Positions 50,179-59,151 of a stretch of DNA of 64,000 nucleotides are shown piece by piece (position 1 is the stretch's first letter; each line of letters starts with the position of its first letter). The notes under the pieces were generated by a model. That model was not told where the DNA came from. It did no database searches and saw nothing but the letters and a program-made list of their open reading frames with translations. Source of the stretch: an uncultured Pseudomonadota bacterium (GTDB lineage Bacteria > Myxococcota_A > UBA796 > SXON01); contig CAISIK010000192.1 of assembly GCA_903885375.1 (NCBI GenBank), positions 62,001-126,000 on the forward strand. The letters are read 5' to 3'. The translations under genes were made by a program, and so were the position numbers.

Positions 50179-51309
50179 ATGAAGAAGTTTCCGCTGACCG
50201 CCGACACCGTGGGGCCCGTGGCGCGTGGCCACCCTTGGGTGTACCACGATGGGGTCCGGGGCAAGGCCGAGCCGGGCGACGCGGTCGAGCTCCTCGACGG
50301 CCGGGGCAAGCGGGTGGCCTGGGGGGTCTGGGATGAAGGCACCATCGCCGTGCGCGTGCTCGGGCGCGATCCGCTCCCCATCCCGCAGCACCTCGCTCGG
50401 GCGTTGCCGGCCGCGGCGCGCCGTCGCCAGCTGGTCGGCGGAGAGACCAACGCCTACCGGCTCTGCAACGGCGAGGGCGATGGCCTCGGCGGCCTCGTGG
50501 TGGACCGGTACGACGACGTCCTCGTCGTCCGCCTCTACAGCAAGGCCTGGGAGCGGCACCTCGGCACCATCTGCGACGTGCTCATGCCGCTCACGGGCTG
50601 CCGCACCATCTTCCGCCGCTTCGGCGTGGGCCGGGTGGATGACAAGCAGGGCGGGCAGACCCTCCGCGGCCCCGATCCCGCCGAGGTCTTCCCCGTGGTC
50701 GAGAACGGAATGAAGCTGCTCGTGCGGGTGCGCGATGGCCAGAAGACCGGCCTCTTCCTCGACCAGCGGGAGCACCGGAAGCTCATCCGCGGGTGGGCCG
50801 CCGGGCGCACGGTGGTGAACCTGTTCTCCTACAACGGGGGCTTCTCGGTGGCCGCGGCTCTCGGCGGTGCCAAGCGGGTCACGTCGGTCGATGTGGCGGC
50901 TGGCGCCATCGAGGATGCCCGCGAGAACTTCCGCATCAACGGCCTCGATCCGTCGGCGCACGCCTTCCACGCCGAGGATGCCTTCGCGTTCGCGGGCGAG
51001 CCCTCCGACCTCGTGGTGGTCGACCCCCCTTCGCTCACCCACGCCGCGAAGGCCGACCAGGCCGCGCGAGGGGCCTACAAGGCGCTGCACCGGCACGTGG
51101 GCACCTACGCCACCGACCTCGTGGCGAGCAGCAGCTGCACCGCCCGCCTCAGCTTCGAGCGCTGGGAGGAGGCGGTGCGCGAGGGGCTCGGAGGGGCCTG
51201 GGCGGGCCTCCACCGCTCGGCCGAACCCTGCGACCACCCCGTGGCGGTGGGGCACCCGGAGGGCCGGTACCTGAAGTTCGCGCTGTACGGGCGGCTCGGC
51301 GGCAGCTGA
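50179..51309 (+). CDS. PUA-SAM 23S rRNA methyltransferase, RlmI/RlmK-like
   Basis: A 376-residue protein. Residues ~1-70 form an N-terminal PUA domain (VARGHPWVYHDGV ... GDAVELLDGRGKRVAWGVWD). After an EEHEE-type middle domain (GDGLGGLVVDRYDDVLVVRLYS), the Rossmann part shows VNLFSYNGGFSVAAALGGAKRVTSVDVA (SAM binding), LVVVDPPSLTH (DPP motif) and SSSCTARLSFE, the late Cys-containing motif of m5C enzymes. RlmI-type proteins methylate 23S rRNA C1962. The start ATG 50179 gives a normal length (~390). Confidence 0.92.
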   Translation: MKKFPLTADTVGPVARGHPWVYHDGVRGKAEPGDAVELLDGRGKRVAWGVWDEGTIAVRVLGRDPLPIPQHLARALPAAARRRQLVGGETNAYRLCNGEGDGLGGLVVDRYDDVLVVRLYSKAWERHLGTICDVLMPLTGCRTIFRRFGVGRVDDKQGGQTLRGPDPAEVFPVVENGMKLLVRVRDGQKTGLFLDQREHRKLIRGWAAGRTVVNLFSYNGGFSVAAALGGAKRVTSVDVAAGAIEDARENFRINGLDPSAHAFHAEDAFAFAGEPSDLVVVDPPSLTHAAKADQAARGAYKALHRHVGTYATDLVASSSCTARLSFERWEEAVREGLGGAWAGLHRSAEPCDHPVAVGHPEGRYLKFALYGRLGGS

Positions 51310-51331
51310 AGCAATGGGATAGGGCGGGCCC

Positions 51332-54262
51332 GTGCGTGACCCGGTCGTCATCGATGAACGCTGGGTACTCGGGCCGCTGCTCGGCACCGGGGGGAGCGGG
51401 CGGGTGTGGCGGGCCACGGACCGCGTCACCGGCGAGGAAGTGGCGCTCAAGATGGTGCGTGTGGTGTCTGCGGCGCACCGGCTGCGGGTGGCTCGCGAAA
51501 TCCGGGCGATGCAGGCCCTCCAGATCGCGGGCGTCGTCCAGCTTCGGGCCGTGGGCGAGCACGGGGGGGATCCCTTCCTCGTGATGGAGCTGCTCGGGGG
51601 CAGCCGCTTTCCGGGTGCGAGCGCCACCGGAGGCTGGCGGGCCATCGCCCAGCCCTTCATCGCGCTCCTGCAGGTGCTCGCGCAGGTGCACGCCGCGGGC
51701 TTCGTTCACCGCGACCTGAAGCCCGACAACGCCCTCGTGAGCTCGGATGGGCACGTCACCCTGCTCGACTTCGGCCTGGCGCGCGAGATGGTGGGCGAGG
51801 CCTCCGTGACCGGGGATGGCGGGGGCCCCCTCGGCACCCCCGGGTACCTCGCCCCCGAGCAGCTCCTGGGCCTCAAGGCGGATGCGCGCGCCGACCTCTT
51901 CGCCGTGGGGGTGATGCTCTTCGAGGCGCTCACGGGGCGGCTCCCCCACGACGACGCAAACTTCTGGGCCCAGGTGACCAGCCGCCGGGTGCCCCGCTGT
52001 CCGCCCCTCGCGACCGTCGTGCCGGGGGTGGATCCGGCCCTCGCCGCGGCGGTGGATGCGCTGCTCGCCATCGAGCCGGCGGGGCGCCCCGCGAACGCTC
52101 CGGCCGCGCTCGCGCTGTTGCGCGGGGTCGACGAGGCGGAGACGGTGGGCCGCCCCGTGCAGCTCCCCTTCCTCGGCCGCGAGGTGGAGCTGCGCGCACT
52201 CATGGACAGCGCCCGCCGTGGCCGCTCGCGCGACCTCTGGGGGGCTCCCGGGAGTGGTCGCCGCCGCCTGCTCCACGAAGTGGCCCACCGCCTCGGGGCC
52301 GAAGGCGTGGAGGTGGCGTGGCCTCGTTCGGGGGTGCGTCCGCTCTCGTCGCTGCTCGACCTCCTCGGCGCGCCGACCGGCGAGGATGCCATGCGGGAGC
52401 TCGGCGCCCGTCTCCAGGACCGGATGGCCACGGGCCTGGTCCTCGCGGTCGACCAGCCCGCGGCGCTCGATCTGCACAGTCGGGAGCTCATCGAGGCGGC
52501 CCGTTCCTGGGGAAGCGTGCTGCGCATCGCCGATGGCACGGAAGCCATCCACCTCGAGCCGCTCACCCCCGAGGCGCTGCGTCCGCTGTTCCACGGACCG
52601 GATCGGGTGTTCCACCTGCGGGAGGATGCGGCCGAGGAGCTGCACGTCCGGGTGGGCGGCCTCCCGGAGCGCGTGGCGGGCGAGCTGCAGGGGTGGATCA
52701 CGGCTCGGCTCTGCGCGTGGGATGCCGGTCGGGTCCGCATCGACCGCGTCGCGCTCGATCGGCTGCAGGCGGGCCTGCGCGTGGGCAGTGGCATCGCGTG
52801 GTCGCCCGGTCCGCCGGCGCCCCTCGACCCGGAGGGTGGCGAGCTCCTCGCGTGGATCGTCGTGGGTGCGGGGAGCCTCGACGTGGCCGCGTTGGCGCGG
52901 CTGGTGGGCCGCCCCACGTGGGAGGTGCGCACGCGCGTGCAGGTGATGGAGCGTGCGAGCGTGGTGCGGCAGCGGCCGGATGGCCGACTCGACGCGATGA
53001 TGGTGTCTGCCGAGCACACGGAGCTCGATGAAGCCGCCCTGACCGAGCGCCACCGGGCGGTCGCCACGGTCTTGCCGTACGGAAGCGAGGAGCGGCTGCG
53101 CCAGTGGCTCATGGCCGGCGCGGAGGAGAGGGTGGCGGAGGAGGCCACTGCCGTGGCCGAGTCGCTCTCCGTGACGGGACGGGCCGCGCGGGCGTCGGCC
53201 ACGCTGGCGGCGGCCTGGCCGGCCACCCGGGCCCTCTCCACATCCCACCGGTACGCCTTCGCGCAGGCGTGGGCCTCCTGCGCGATCGACGCCGGCGATG
53301 TCGCCGCGGCGGCCGATGCCTTGACCAGTCGGGCCACGTTCGCGGAGCCGAAGGTCCGGGCCGTCGGGGAGCTGCTCCAGGCCTGTCGGGATGCCGCTTC
53401 CGGCCTCGCGCACGACGCGGCCGAGCGGGCCGAAACGTTGGGGCCGTTCGACCATCCGGAGCTGGAGCTGCACCGGGTTTCGTTGTGGATCCGGGCCGCG
53501 GTGGAGCGTGGAGCGTCGATCGAGCCCATCCTCGCCGAGAACCCGCCCGCGGACTCCACCCTCGTGGCCGAGCGGCATGCCGGCTGGCGAGGACTGGCCG
53601 CATACCAGCGGGGGGATTTTGCGGCTGCGGCCGCCAGCCATGCGCGCGCCGCCACCCTGAGCGCCTCGCCGCGGCGTCGCCTCGTGGCCGTGGTGAACGA
53701 AGCGTCGGCGCGGCTGGACATCGATGACGTGGCCGGCGCGCGCGCGCTGGTCGATTCGCTGGTCGCCGAGGCGGAAGCCCGTCGGTTCGCCGATATCGAG
53801 GCCTGGGCCTACGGGCTTCTGCGGACCGCCGAGTACCGCGCCGGGCGGGAGCTCCAGCCCGAGCCGGAGTGGGTGGAGGTGTCACGCGCCGTCGGCCCGC
53901 TCCAGCGGCACGCCCACGCCTGCCTGATCGAAGCGGCGGTTCGGTGTCGCCGCGGGCAGGGCGTCGAGGCTGCCGAGCTCGCGGCCGAATCGGCGTTCGC
54001 CTTCCGGAAGGTGGCGCGGAACGACCTCGGCGTGCTCCCGGAAGCGCTGCGGCGGCTCAACGGGGGCGAACTGCCCGCCGGTGACGACGCGGCGTTTGTC
54101 GCGGAGGTAGCCGCCCGCCGGTCGCCGCGTTTTGCGGAGCAGGCCGCGCGCATCCTGGAGGCGCTGTCGCGAGTCGGGGGCGACCTTCCGGGCGCTTCCG
54201 CAGATTTGTGGCGGCGAGAACGCGCAGGTGCCCTGCGTCGGGACGTGTTGGCGATCGAGTAG
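51332..54262 (+). CDS. Large Ser/Thr kinase with degenerate AAA/STAND-like module and helical repeats
   Basis: A 976-residue cytoplasmic protein from GTG 51332. Residues ~10-270 are a Hanks-type kinase: LLGTGGSGRVWRA, VALKMVR, GFVHRDLKPDNALV, LLDFGLAR, GTPGYLAPEQ, DLFAVGVMLFEAL. Residues ~285-560 resemble the ATPase module of kinase-STAND proteins (LPFLGREVELRALMDSA), but the P-loop reads GAPGSGRRRLLHEVAH with Arg in place of Lys-Thr and no good Walker B, so ATPase activity is doubtful. The remaining ~400 residues are helical repeats (TPR-like; QRGDFAAAAASHARAATL). Probably an effector kinase with a protein-binding platform. Confidence 0.88.
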   Translation: MRDPVVIDERWVLGPLLGTGGSGRVWRATDRVTGEEVALKMVRVVSAAHRLRVAREIRAMQALQIAGVVQLRAVGEHGGDPFLVMELLGGSRFPGASATGGWRAIAQPFIALLQVLAQVHAAGFVHRDLKPDNALVSSDGHVTLLDFGLAREMVGEASVTGDGGGPLGTPGYLAPEQLLGLKADARADLFAVGVMLFEALTGRLPHDDANFWAQVTSRRVPRCPPLATVVPGVDPALAAAVDALLAIEPAGRPANAPAALALLRGVDEAETVGRPVQLPFLGREVELRALMDSARRGRSRDLWGAPGSGRRRLLHEVAHRLGAEGVEVAWPRSGVRPLSSLLDLLGAPTGEDAMRELGARLQDRMATGLVLAVDQPAALDLHSRELIEAARSWGSVLRIADGTEAIHLEPLTPEALRPLFHGPDRVFHLREDAAEELHVRVGGLPERVAGELQGWITARLCAWDAGRVRIDRVALDRLQAGLRVGSGIAWSPGPPAPLDPEGGELLAWIVVGAGSLDVAALARLVGRPTWEVRTRVQVMERASVVRQRPDGRLDAMMVSAEHTELDEAALTERHRAVATVLPYGSEERLRQWLMAGAEERVAEEATAVAESLSVTGRAARASATLAAAWPATRALSTSHRYAFAQAWASCAIDAGDVAAAADALTSRATFAEPKVRAVGELLQACRDAASGLAHDAAERAETLGPFDHPELELHRVSLWIRAAVERGASIEPILAENPPADSTLVAERHAGWRGLAAYQRGDFAAAAASHARAATLSASPRRRLVAVVNEASARLDIDDVAGARALVDSLVAEAEARRFADIEAWAYGLLRTAEYRAGRELQPEPEWVEVSRAVGPLQRHAHACLIEAAVRCRRGQGVEAAELAAESAFAFRKVARNDLGVLPEALRRLNGGELPAGDDAAFVAEVAARRSPRFAEQAARILEALSRVGGDLPGASADLWRRERAGALRRDVLAIE

Positions 54263-54291
54263 GCGAGCGATAGGTTTTCGGAGGAGGTTCC

Positions 54292-55065
54292 ATGTTCCTG
54301 CTTTCCGTCCTTTGTCTCTCCTCCGCTTCCCAGGCCGCGCCCCAAGGCATGGGCGGTATCTACAATGTCGTCATCACCCGAGGCACAACCACCTGGAATG
54401 CTTCCCGCAGCATCTACGGGCCGACGGCGCCGGATGCGGCCGCCGCCCCGCGGGGGGGCCTGGAGGGCATGTGCCTTGCCGGCGGTGATTTCCCGTACAA
54501 GCCGGCCACGGGCGATGCCACCAAGTGGACGATCTCGCAATCCGGCGATGTCACCAACCCCGTCGAGGTCGCGGTGCCCTGCGCCGGCGGTCAGCCGCCC
54601 CGCCAGCTCTTCTCCACGCTCCCGTGCGACCAGGCGGGGCAGTACGGGTGTCCGGTCCAGTCGCCGGGGATCAGCACGCACGCCTACAACACCTTCCTGT
54701 CGCCCGGTGTCTATTCCGTCACCTCCACCGCCAAGAACGGCGCGGCCGACGTCACGGGGAGCGCGGTCGTGATCGTGCGCCCCGTGGAGGACACGCTGAG
54801 CCAGCGCGTGGAGACCTGGTGCTACACCGCCAACTTCGCTTTCGCGAAGTCCGGGTCGCAGACCACCGCCGGCGGCACCACGGTCACCCTCGCCACCAAC
54901 GTGATGGAGATGACCTCGTCGGTGGTGAGCTGCAGCGATGGCGCCGGCGGGCAGACCGCCTGCAATGCCGGCCAGGCGGCGCTGGACTGTTCGGCGAACG
55001 GGGCGCCCAACGGCACCTACCCCAACAAGGTGCGTTTCCACGTGGTTCGGACGAGCGCGAAGTAG
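54292..55065 (+). CDS. Exported protein of unknown function
   Basis: A 257-residue protein with a strong ribosome binding site (GGAGGAGG, 54279-54288) and signal peptide MFLLSVLCLSSASQA. The mature chain is beta-rich, Thr/Ser/Gly-rich and contains eight cysteines (LEGMCLAG, VPCAGGQ, TLPCDQAGQYGCPV, TWCYTA, VVSCSDGAGGQTACNAG and LDC), likely disulfides. It is flanked by two kinase genes on the same strand; 23 bp separate it from the next start. I do not recognise a family. Confidence 0.65.
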   Translation: MFLLSVLCLSSASQAAPQGMGGIYNVVITRGTTTWNASRSIYGPTAPDAAAAPRGGLEGMCLAGGDFPYKPATGDATKWTISQSGDVTNPVEVAVPCAGGQPPRQLFSTLPCDQAGQYGCPVQSPGISTHAYNTFLSPGVYSVTSTAKNGAADVTGSAVVIVRPVEDTLSQRVETWCYTANFAFAKSGSQTTAGGTTVTLATNVMEMTSSVVSCSDGAGGQTACNAGQAALDCSANGAPNGTYPNKVRFHVVRTSAK

Positions 55066-55088
55066 GCCACGGCCCAAGGACATCCGTC

Positions 55089-55922
55089 ATGTTGAACCCG
55101 GGCGCCGTCGTTGACGGCTACCTCGTGGAGTCGGTCGTCGGCCGTGGCGCGATGGCCACCGTGTACCGCGTCTTCCACCTCGAGCGGCAGAGCGTGCATG
55201 CGTTGAAGGTGCTGCACGTGGGCGATGCCAGCCTGTCCGACCGTTTCGCGCGGGAGGTGCAGGCCCAGCGGCGGCTGCTCCACCCGAACGTCGTTCGGGT
55301 GGACGGCCTCACCGAGGTCGATGGCCTGCCGGGGCTCCTCATGGAGCTCGTTCCGGGGAACACGCTGCTCACCGTCATTTCGGGCCGCTCCCTTGATCTG
55401 GCCTCCGTCGATGCGCTCTTCGCGCAGGTCTGCGATGGGGTGGAGGCCGCCCATGCCCTCCGCATCGTGCACCGAGATCTGAAGCCGGGGAACGTGCTCG
55501 TGGCGGTGCAGGAGGGTCGACTGGTGGCGAAGGTCTCCGACTTTGGCATGGTGAAGGTGCTGGGCGACTCCTTCACCGGGCCAGCGCTCACGCGGTCGCA
55601 AAGCGGTCTGGGCACCCCGGGGTACATGTCCCCGGAGCAGGTGTTCGACGCCAAGCGGGTGGACGAGCGAACCGACATCTTCGCCCTCGGCTGCTTGCTC
55701 TTCCGGATGCTGTGCGGCCGGGCTCCCTTCAGCGGTGAGCTGAGGGAGGTGCTGCAGAACGCCGCGAAGGGCGAGTACCCCGATCCGCTCTCGCTCCGGC
55801 GCGATCTCGCGGTTCGGCATGTCGAGACGATCCGGGCCTGCCTCCAGCCCAACCGCGATCGCCGCCCCCCCGACATCGCGGCGCTGCGCGCGTTGCACTC
55901 GGCGGGCCTTCCTCAACGATAG
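55089..55922 (+). CDS. Compact Ser/Thr protein kinase
   Basis: A 277-residue stand-alone kinase domain from ATG 55089. VVGRGAMATVYRVFH (glycine loop), HALKVLH (Lys), REVQAQRRLLHPNVVRV, LLMELVPGNTL, RIVHRDLKPGNVLV, KVSDFGMVK, GTPGYMSPEQ and TDIFALGCLLFRML are all intact. The chain stops right after the C-lobe, so there is no transmembrane or sensor domain, and it likely acts on cytoplasmic targets or FHA proteins. It shares its N-terminal lobe style (DGYLVESVVGRGAMA) with the frameshifted kinase at 22-24 kb. Eight bases separate it from the trypsin-like gene. Confidence 0.92.
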   Translation: MLNPGAVVDGYLVESVVGRGAMATVYRVFHLERQSVHALKVLHVGDASLSDRFAREVQAQRRLLHPNVVRVDGLTEVDGLPGLLMELVPGNTLLTVISGRSLDLASVDALFAQVCDGVEAAHALRIVHRDLKPGNVLVAVQEGRLVAKVSDFGMVKVLGDSFTGPALTRSQSGLGTPGYMSPEQVFDAKRVDERTDIFALGCLLFRMLCGRAPFSGELREVLQNAAKGEYPDPLSLRRDLAVRHVETIRACLQPNRDRRPPDIAALRALHSAGLPQR

Positions 55923-55930
55923 GCTCCCGC

Positions 55931-56797
55931 GTGAGCCTCCTCTGGTTGATGCTGGTGCATGCCGCGCCGGGGGCCGCCCCGCCGCCGATCGTGGGGGGCG
56001 AGCCCGTCGATTCGGGCGCGGTGGTGCTCCTGGTCGTGAGCAACGAAACCGCCGATCTCACGGCGGTGTGCTCCGGCTCCCGCCTCGACGCGTGGACGGT
56101 GCTGACGGCCGCCCACTGCGTCTTGCCCGGCGGCGGGCTCGAGCCGGCGCGCGTGCAGGTGGTGGCGGCCGCATCGCGCAACGACGCCACCGGATCGAAC
56201 ACGGTCGAGGCGGAGAGCTGGTCGGTCCACCCGGACTACGACGCCGACTCCGCCACGTTCGACGTGGCCCTCCTCCTGCTCGCCGAGCCCTCGGAAGGGG
56301 AGACCGTGGCGCTCTTGCGGGATGCCCCCCGCGAGGGCGATGTCGGCGCGCCCCTCCAGCTCGTCGGCTTCGGGGCCACGGCGGATGCCGACGACAACGA
56401 GAACCCCACCCGCCGGGCGGCCAGCGTGCCCCTCTACGAGTTCGACTCCGCCTCGCTGTTCACGTGGGACCCGGCGGGCGAGATGAACGCCTGCTTCGGC
56501 GACTCCGGCGGCGCGATGTTCGCCCCCGACGGGAAGGGTGAGCCGGCGCTCGCGGGGGTCATCGGCTTCGTGAGCCTGTGCGAAGGTGGCAGCGCCGGCG
56601 GCGCCCGGAGTGACAAGGTGCTCCCCTGGCTCCGCGAGACCGTGGCGGTGGAGGACACCACGCGCGCGCCGCTGGACGACGATACGGGCATCACGAGCCC
56701 CGGCGAGTGCGGCTGCGCGACCTCGGGCAGCCCCCACGGCCTCGCACCGGTCGCCCTCTTCCTGCGCCTCGGCCGCCGGCGCAACCGCCGCCGCTGA
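55931..56797 (+). CDS. Trypsin-like serine protease (S1) with MYXO-CTERM-like tail
   Basis: A 288-residue product from GTG 55931; signal peptide MSLLWLMLVHAAPGA. The S1 triad is present: TVLTAAHCVLPG (His), FDVALLLLAEP (Asp) and CFGDSGGAMF (Ser); the mature N-terminus IVGG is the usual activation site. The C-terminus GECGCATSGSPHGLAPVALFLRLGRRRNRRR has a Cys pair, a short hydrophobic stretch and an Arg cluster, which fits the MYXO-CTERM surface-sorting signal. This is the strongest single lineage hint. Eight bases after a kinase gene. Confidence 0.88.
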   Translation: MSLLWLMLVHAAPGAAPPPIVGGEPVDSGAVVLLVVSNETADLTAVCSGSRLDAWTVLTAAHCVLPGGGLEPARVQVVAAASRNDATGSNTVEAESWSVHPDYDADSATFDVALLLLAEPSEGETVALLRDAPREGDVGAPLQLVGFGATADADDNENPTRRAASVPLYEFDSASLFTWDPAGEMNACFGDSGGAMFAPDGKGEPALAGVIGFVSLCEGGSAGGARSDKVLPWLRETVAVEDTTRAPLDDDTGITSPGECGCATSGSPHGLAPVALFLRLGRRRNRRR

Positions 56798-56827
56798 CGG
56801 CCCCCGCGGGCGTGCTATCGTCGCCGC

Positions 56828-57256
56828 ATGTGGCTGATGCTGGTCCTGCAGGCGTGGGCCGTCGACGTGGACGTGACCGTGCGCCCCCCGCACGCCGCCC
56901 CCTTTTCCGTTCGCCTCCTCGACGTGGAGCCCGGCCCCGTCGGCGGTTCGCTGGTGATGCCCTGGTTCGACCGCGACACCGTAGTGGTGGACCTCGAACT
57001 GTACAGGAAGAAGGGCGTCTACCGCCTCAACGTCATCCTGACGCAGCTCCTCCGGACCGAGAGCGGGGGCCTGCGCCCGGCGCCCGTCAAGACCGAGATG
57101 CTCGACATGCTCCCCGACAAACGCGCGAGCCTGAGCCTCCGCCGCGGCGCCCCGACGGCGGCCGATCCCGATCTCGAGGACGTCTGGATCCTCGAGGCGA
57201 ACCTCACCCAGGTGCCCGACCCGCCTCCCTCGGACCCCGGCGCCCCCGTGCCGTGA
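56828..57256 (+). CDS. Small exported protein, unknown function
   Basis: A 142-residue protein with an N-terminal hydrophobic leader (MWLMLVLQAWAVD). The rest alternates short beta strands (VDVTVRPPHAAPFSVRLLDV, RDTVVVDLELYRKKGVYRLNVIL), an Arg/Lys helix (LPDKRASLSLRRG) and a Pro-rich end. It lies 30 bp after the protease gene, same strand. No recognised family. Confidence 0.6.
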   Translation: MWLMLVLQAWAVDVDVTVRPPHAAPFSVRLLDVEPGPVGGSLVMPWFDRDTVVVDLELYRKKGVYRLNVILTQLLRTESGGLRPAPVKTEMLDMLPDKRASLSLRRGAPTAADPDLEDVWILEANLTQVPDPPPSDPGAPVP

Positions 57257-57614
57257 CGTGCCGCGGTCGTCCCGCGTCCGCCACCGTCGACCCCGCGCCC
57301 AGGGTCGCCGCGTCCTGCCCGGCCGGTCAGGCCGGTGCAGCCAGACCATCGCGGGCCGGCGGTGTGTGGCGCTCTCCGCCCTCGGCGCCCCCCGGTCCCG
57401 ATGACGAGCCGGGTGACGGTGCGGTCCGCGGCGACCGAGGCCCGCTTCGGGCCGACGGAGCGGTGGACTGCGCCGGCAGGCCCCCACACCAACGCCCGGT
57501 CGTCCCCGCCGCCGTCCCGCGTCCGCCCGCCGCCGACCCCGCGCCCACGGTCGCCGCGTCCTGCCCGGCCGGCTCGGAGCGCCGCCGGTCGGGCAGTGAG
57601 CGCCGGACCGCCCG
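57257..57614. repeat. Gene-free gap with a 58-bp imperfect direct repeat
   Basis: A 358-bp stretch between convergent genes. Segment 57269-57326 recurs with few changes at 57514-57572 (GTCCCGCGTCCGCC...GACCCCGCGCCCA-GGTCGCCGCGTCCTGCCCGGCCGG). Both lie in very GC-rich DNA. No reading frame with a plausible start has coding character. The function is unknown; it may be a short intergenic repeat family or an untranslated region of the membrane-protein gene. Confidence 0.6.
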
Positions 57615-59093
57615 TCAGAACCGATAAAGCGCTCGCTCGCCGTCCTCCTCCGCCAGAAACGCTCCCCCAGCCACCAGCGCTGCTTCGAGCCGGGCAGCCC
57701 GCTCGGGACCGTAGAGATCGCGGTGGACCATCGCCTGGTGCACCCCCGCATCCCGCGCCCCCACGAGGTCGGGCGCGATCGGCTCGACGCCAAGGGCACG
57801 ATCCCAGCTCCGGAAGGAGTCGAGCCAGGCGGCGTCACCATCGTGGGCGATGCCGTTGAAGTCCAGCGTCCACGGGGAAGCCGCGCCGGTCTGGAGCTGC
57901 GCGTAGAGGAACCAGCGCGCCCGGGGACGCGAGGGGTTCGGCACCCCCGGCGGGAGCGCCAACGGACCGGGGAGCTCCAGCAGGACCGTGGGCGTGACAG
58001 CCTCGTAGACGGTGGGCAGCTCACGGGGCGCGCCGGGAACGACGGGGTGGATCGGCCCCAGCAGGAGCCCCTCCAGCCAGGGGAGGAAGAGCCACACCGC
58101 ACGCACCTCCATCGCAGAGACCAGCGCCGCGAGGCAGAGGAGCGTGCCGGCGTGCCAGCGGTAGGGGAAGCGCACCATCTCCAGCACGGGCAGGTGCCAC
58201 CACGGCCCTCGCCCCGTGCTCAGGACGAGGCAGAGGAGCGCGCCCGCCACGAACACCGGGGAGCGGTGGCGCGCGAGGACCCCGATCACCACCGCGCTCA
58301 CGCCCACGAAGGTGTTGAGCGCGAACGGGGTGCCCCCGAGGAACCAGGGGGTGGCGAAGCCGAAGGGGGCGCCCATGGCGGCGCGGAGCGTGTCGTCGAG
58401 GGGGGCGTTGCCGCCGAAGGCGCCGTGGAAGGCGCTGAAGGCCACGGGGGCCACGAGGAAGCCGAGGAGGCTCCATCGCGCGGTGGGCAGGCGCAACGCG
58501 GCGAGGGCGGCGAGCGCGCACGCCACCATGCCGAGGTACCAGCTCGCGAGGATGCAGAGGCCGAGGGCGAAGGCGGCCGCTACCGGGCGGCGGGCGCTCA
58601 CCATCCAGGCCCAGAGGGCCAGCGCCCATCCGTCCGTCCCCTCCACGATGCCCTCGGCGGCGTAGCCGTGAAAGAAGGGCGAGGCGCCGAACAGCAGAGC
58701 GCCCGCCAGCGCGGGGATCGGCGGGCGGCCGAGGTCGACCAGCCACTCCCAGCAGAACCAGACCGTGGCGGCGCGGGCGACGACCAGCGTGGCCACGTAG
58801 GCGGCATCGGGCCCGGCGAGCGCGTGCACGGGCCAGCCGAGGAGGCCGTGCAGGGGGCTGGAGTAGTAGAAGCCGATGCCCCCGGGAGCGCCCATCCGGG
58901 TGGTGTGGGTGACGAGACCGGGGAGGCCGGAGGTGAAGACGTCGAGGCCCCAGACGGAGGGGTACAGGTCCGTGTAGGGCGAGCCCGGCAGCTCACCGCG
59001 CAGGAGCGCCGGCAGCAGGGGCAGGATCGCCCACAGCACGGCGACGAGCACGACGACGGGACGCAGCGAGGAGATGCGCAAGCACGCCAGCAT
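57615..59093 (-). CDS. Polytopic inner-membrane protein (PMT/GT-C-like)
   Basis: A 492-residue product from ATG 59091-59093. About 10-11 hydrophobic helices occupy residues ~10-370, with a loop after TM1 (LRGELPGSPYTDLYPSVWGLDVF) containing a DxY-type acid, and an exposed C-terminal ~120 residues (PGPLALPPGVPNPSRPRARWFLY). The architecture and early Asp recall GT-C/PMT-type glycosyltransferase-like membrane proteins, but no diagnostic motif is present. Substrate and reaction unknown. The gene lies alone between a convergent and a divergent neighbour, 58 bp from cobT. Confidence 0.65.
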   Translation of the reverse strand: MLACLRISSLRPVVVLVAVLWAILPLLPALLRGELPGSPYTDLYPSVWGLDVFTSGLPGLVTHTTRMGAPGGIGFYYSSPLHGLLGWPVHALAGPDAAYVATLVVARAATVWFCWEWLVDLGRPPIPALAGALLFGASPFFHGYAAEGIVEGTDGWALALWAWMVSARRPVAAAFALGLCILASWYLGMVACALAALAALRLPTARWSLLGFLVAPVAFSAFHGAFGGNAPLDDTLRAAMGAPFGFATPWFLGGTPFALNTFVGVSAVVIGVLARHRSPVFVAGALLCLVLSTGRGPWWHLPVLEMVRFPYRWHAGTLLCLAALVSAMEVRAVWLFLPWLEGLLLGPIHPVVPGAPRELPTVYEAVTPTVLLELPGPLALPPGVPNPSRPRARWFLYAQLQTGAASPWTLDFNGIAHDGDAAWLDSFRSWDRALGVEPIAPDLVGARDAGVHQAMVHRDLYGPERAARLEAALVAGGAFLAEEDGERALYRF

Positions 59094-59151
59094 ACGCCGG
59101 CACGGCGCGAAGTTCCTGCCCCGCTGGCGCGGGCGGCATAGGCGGCCGTCC

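Noticed and set aside
59090..59151. Cobalamin riboswitch upstream of cobT
   Set aside because: Only 58 bp separate the divergent starts, and no B12-box-like sequence was seen.
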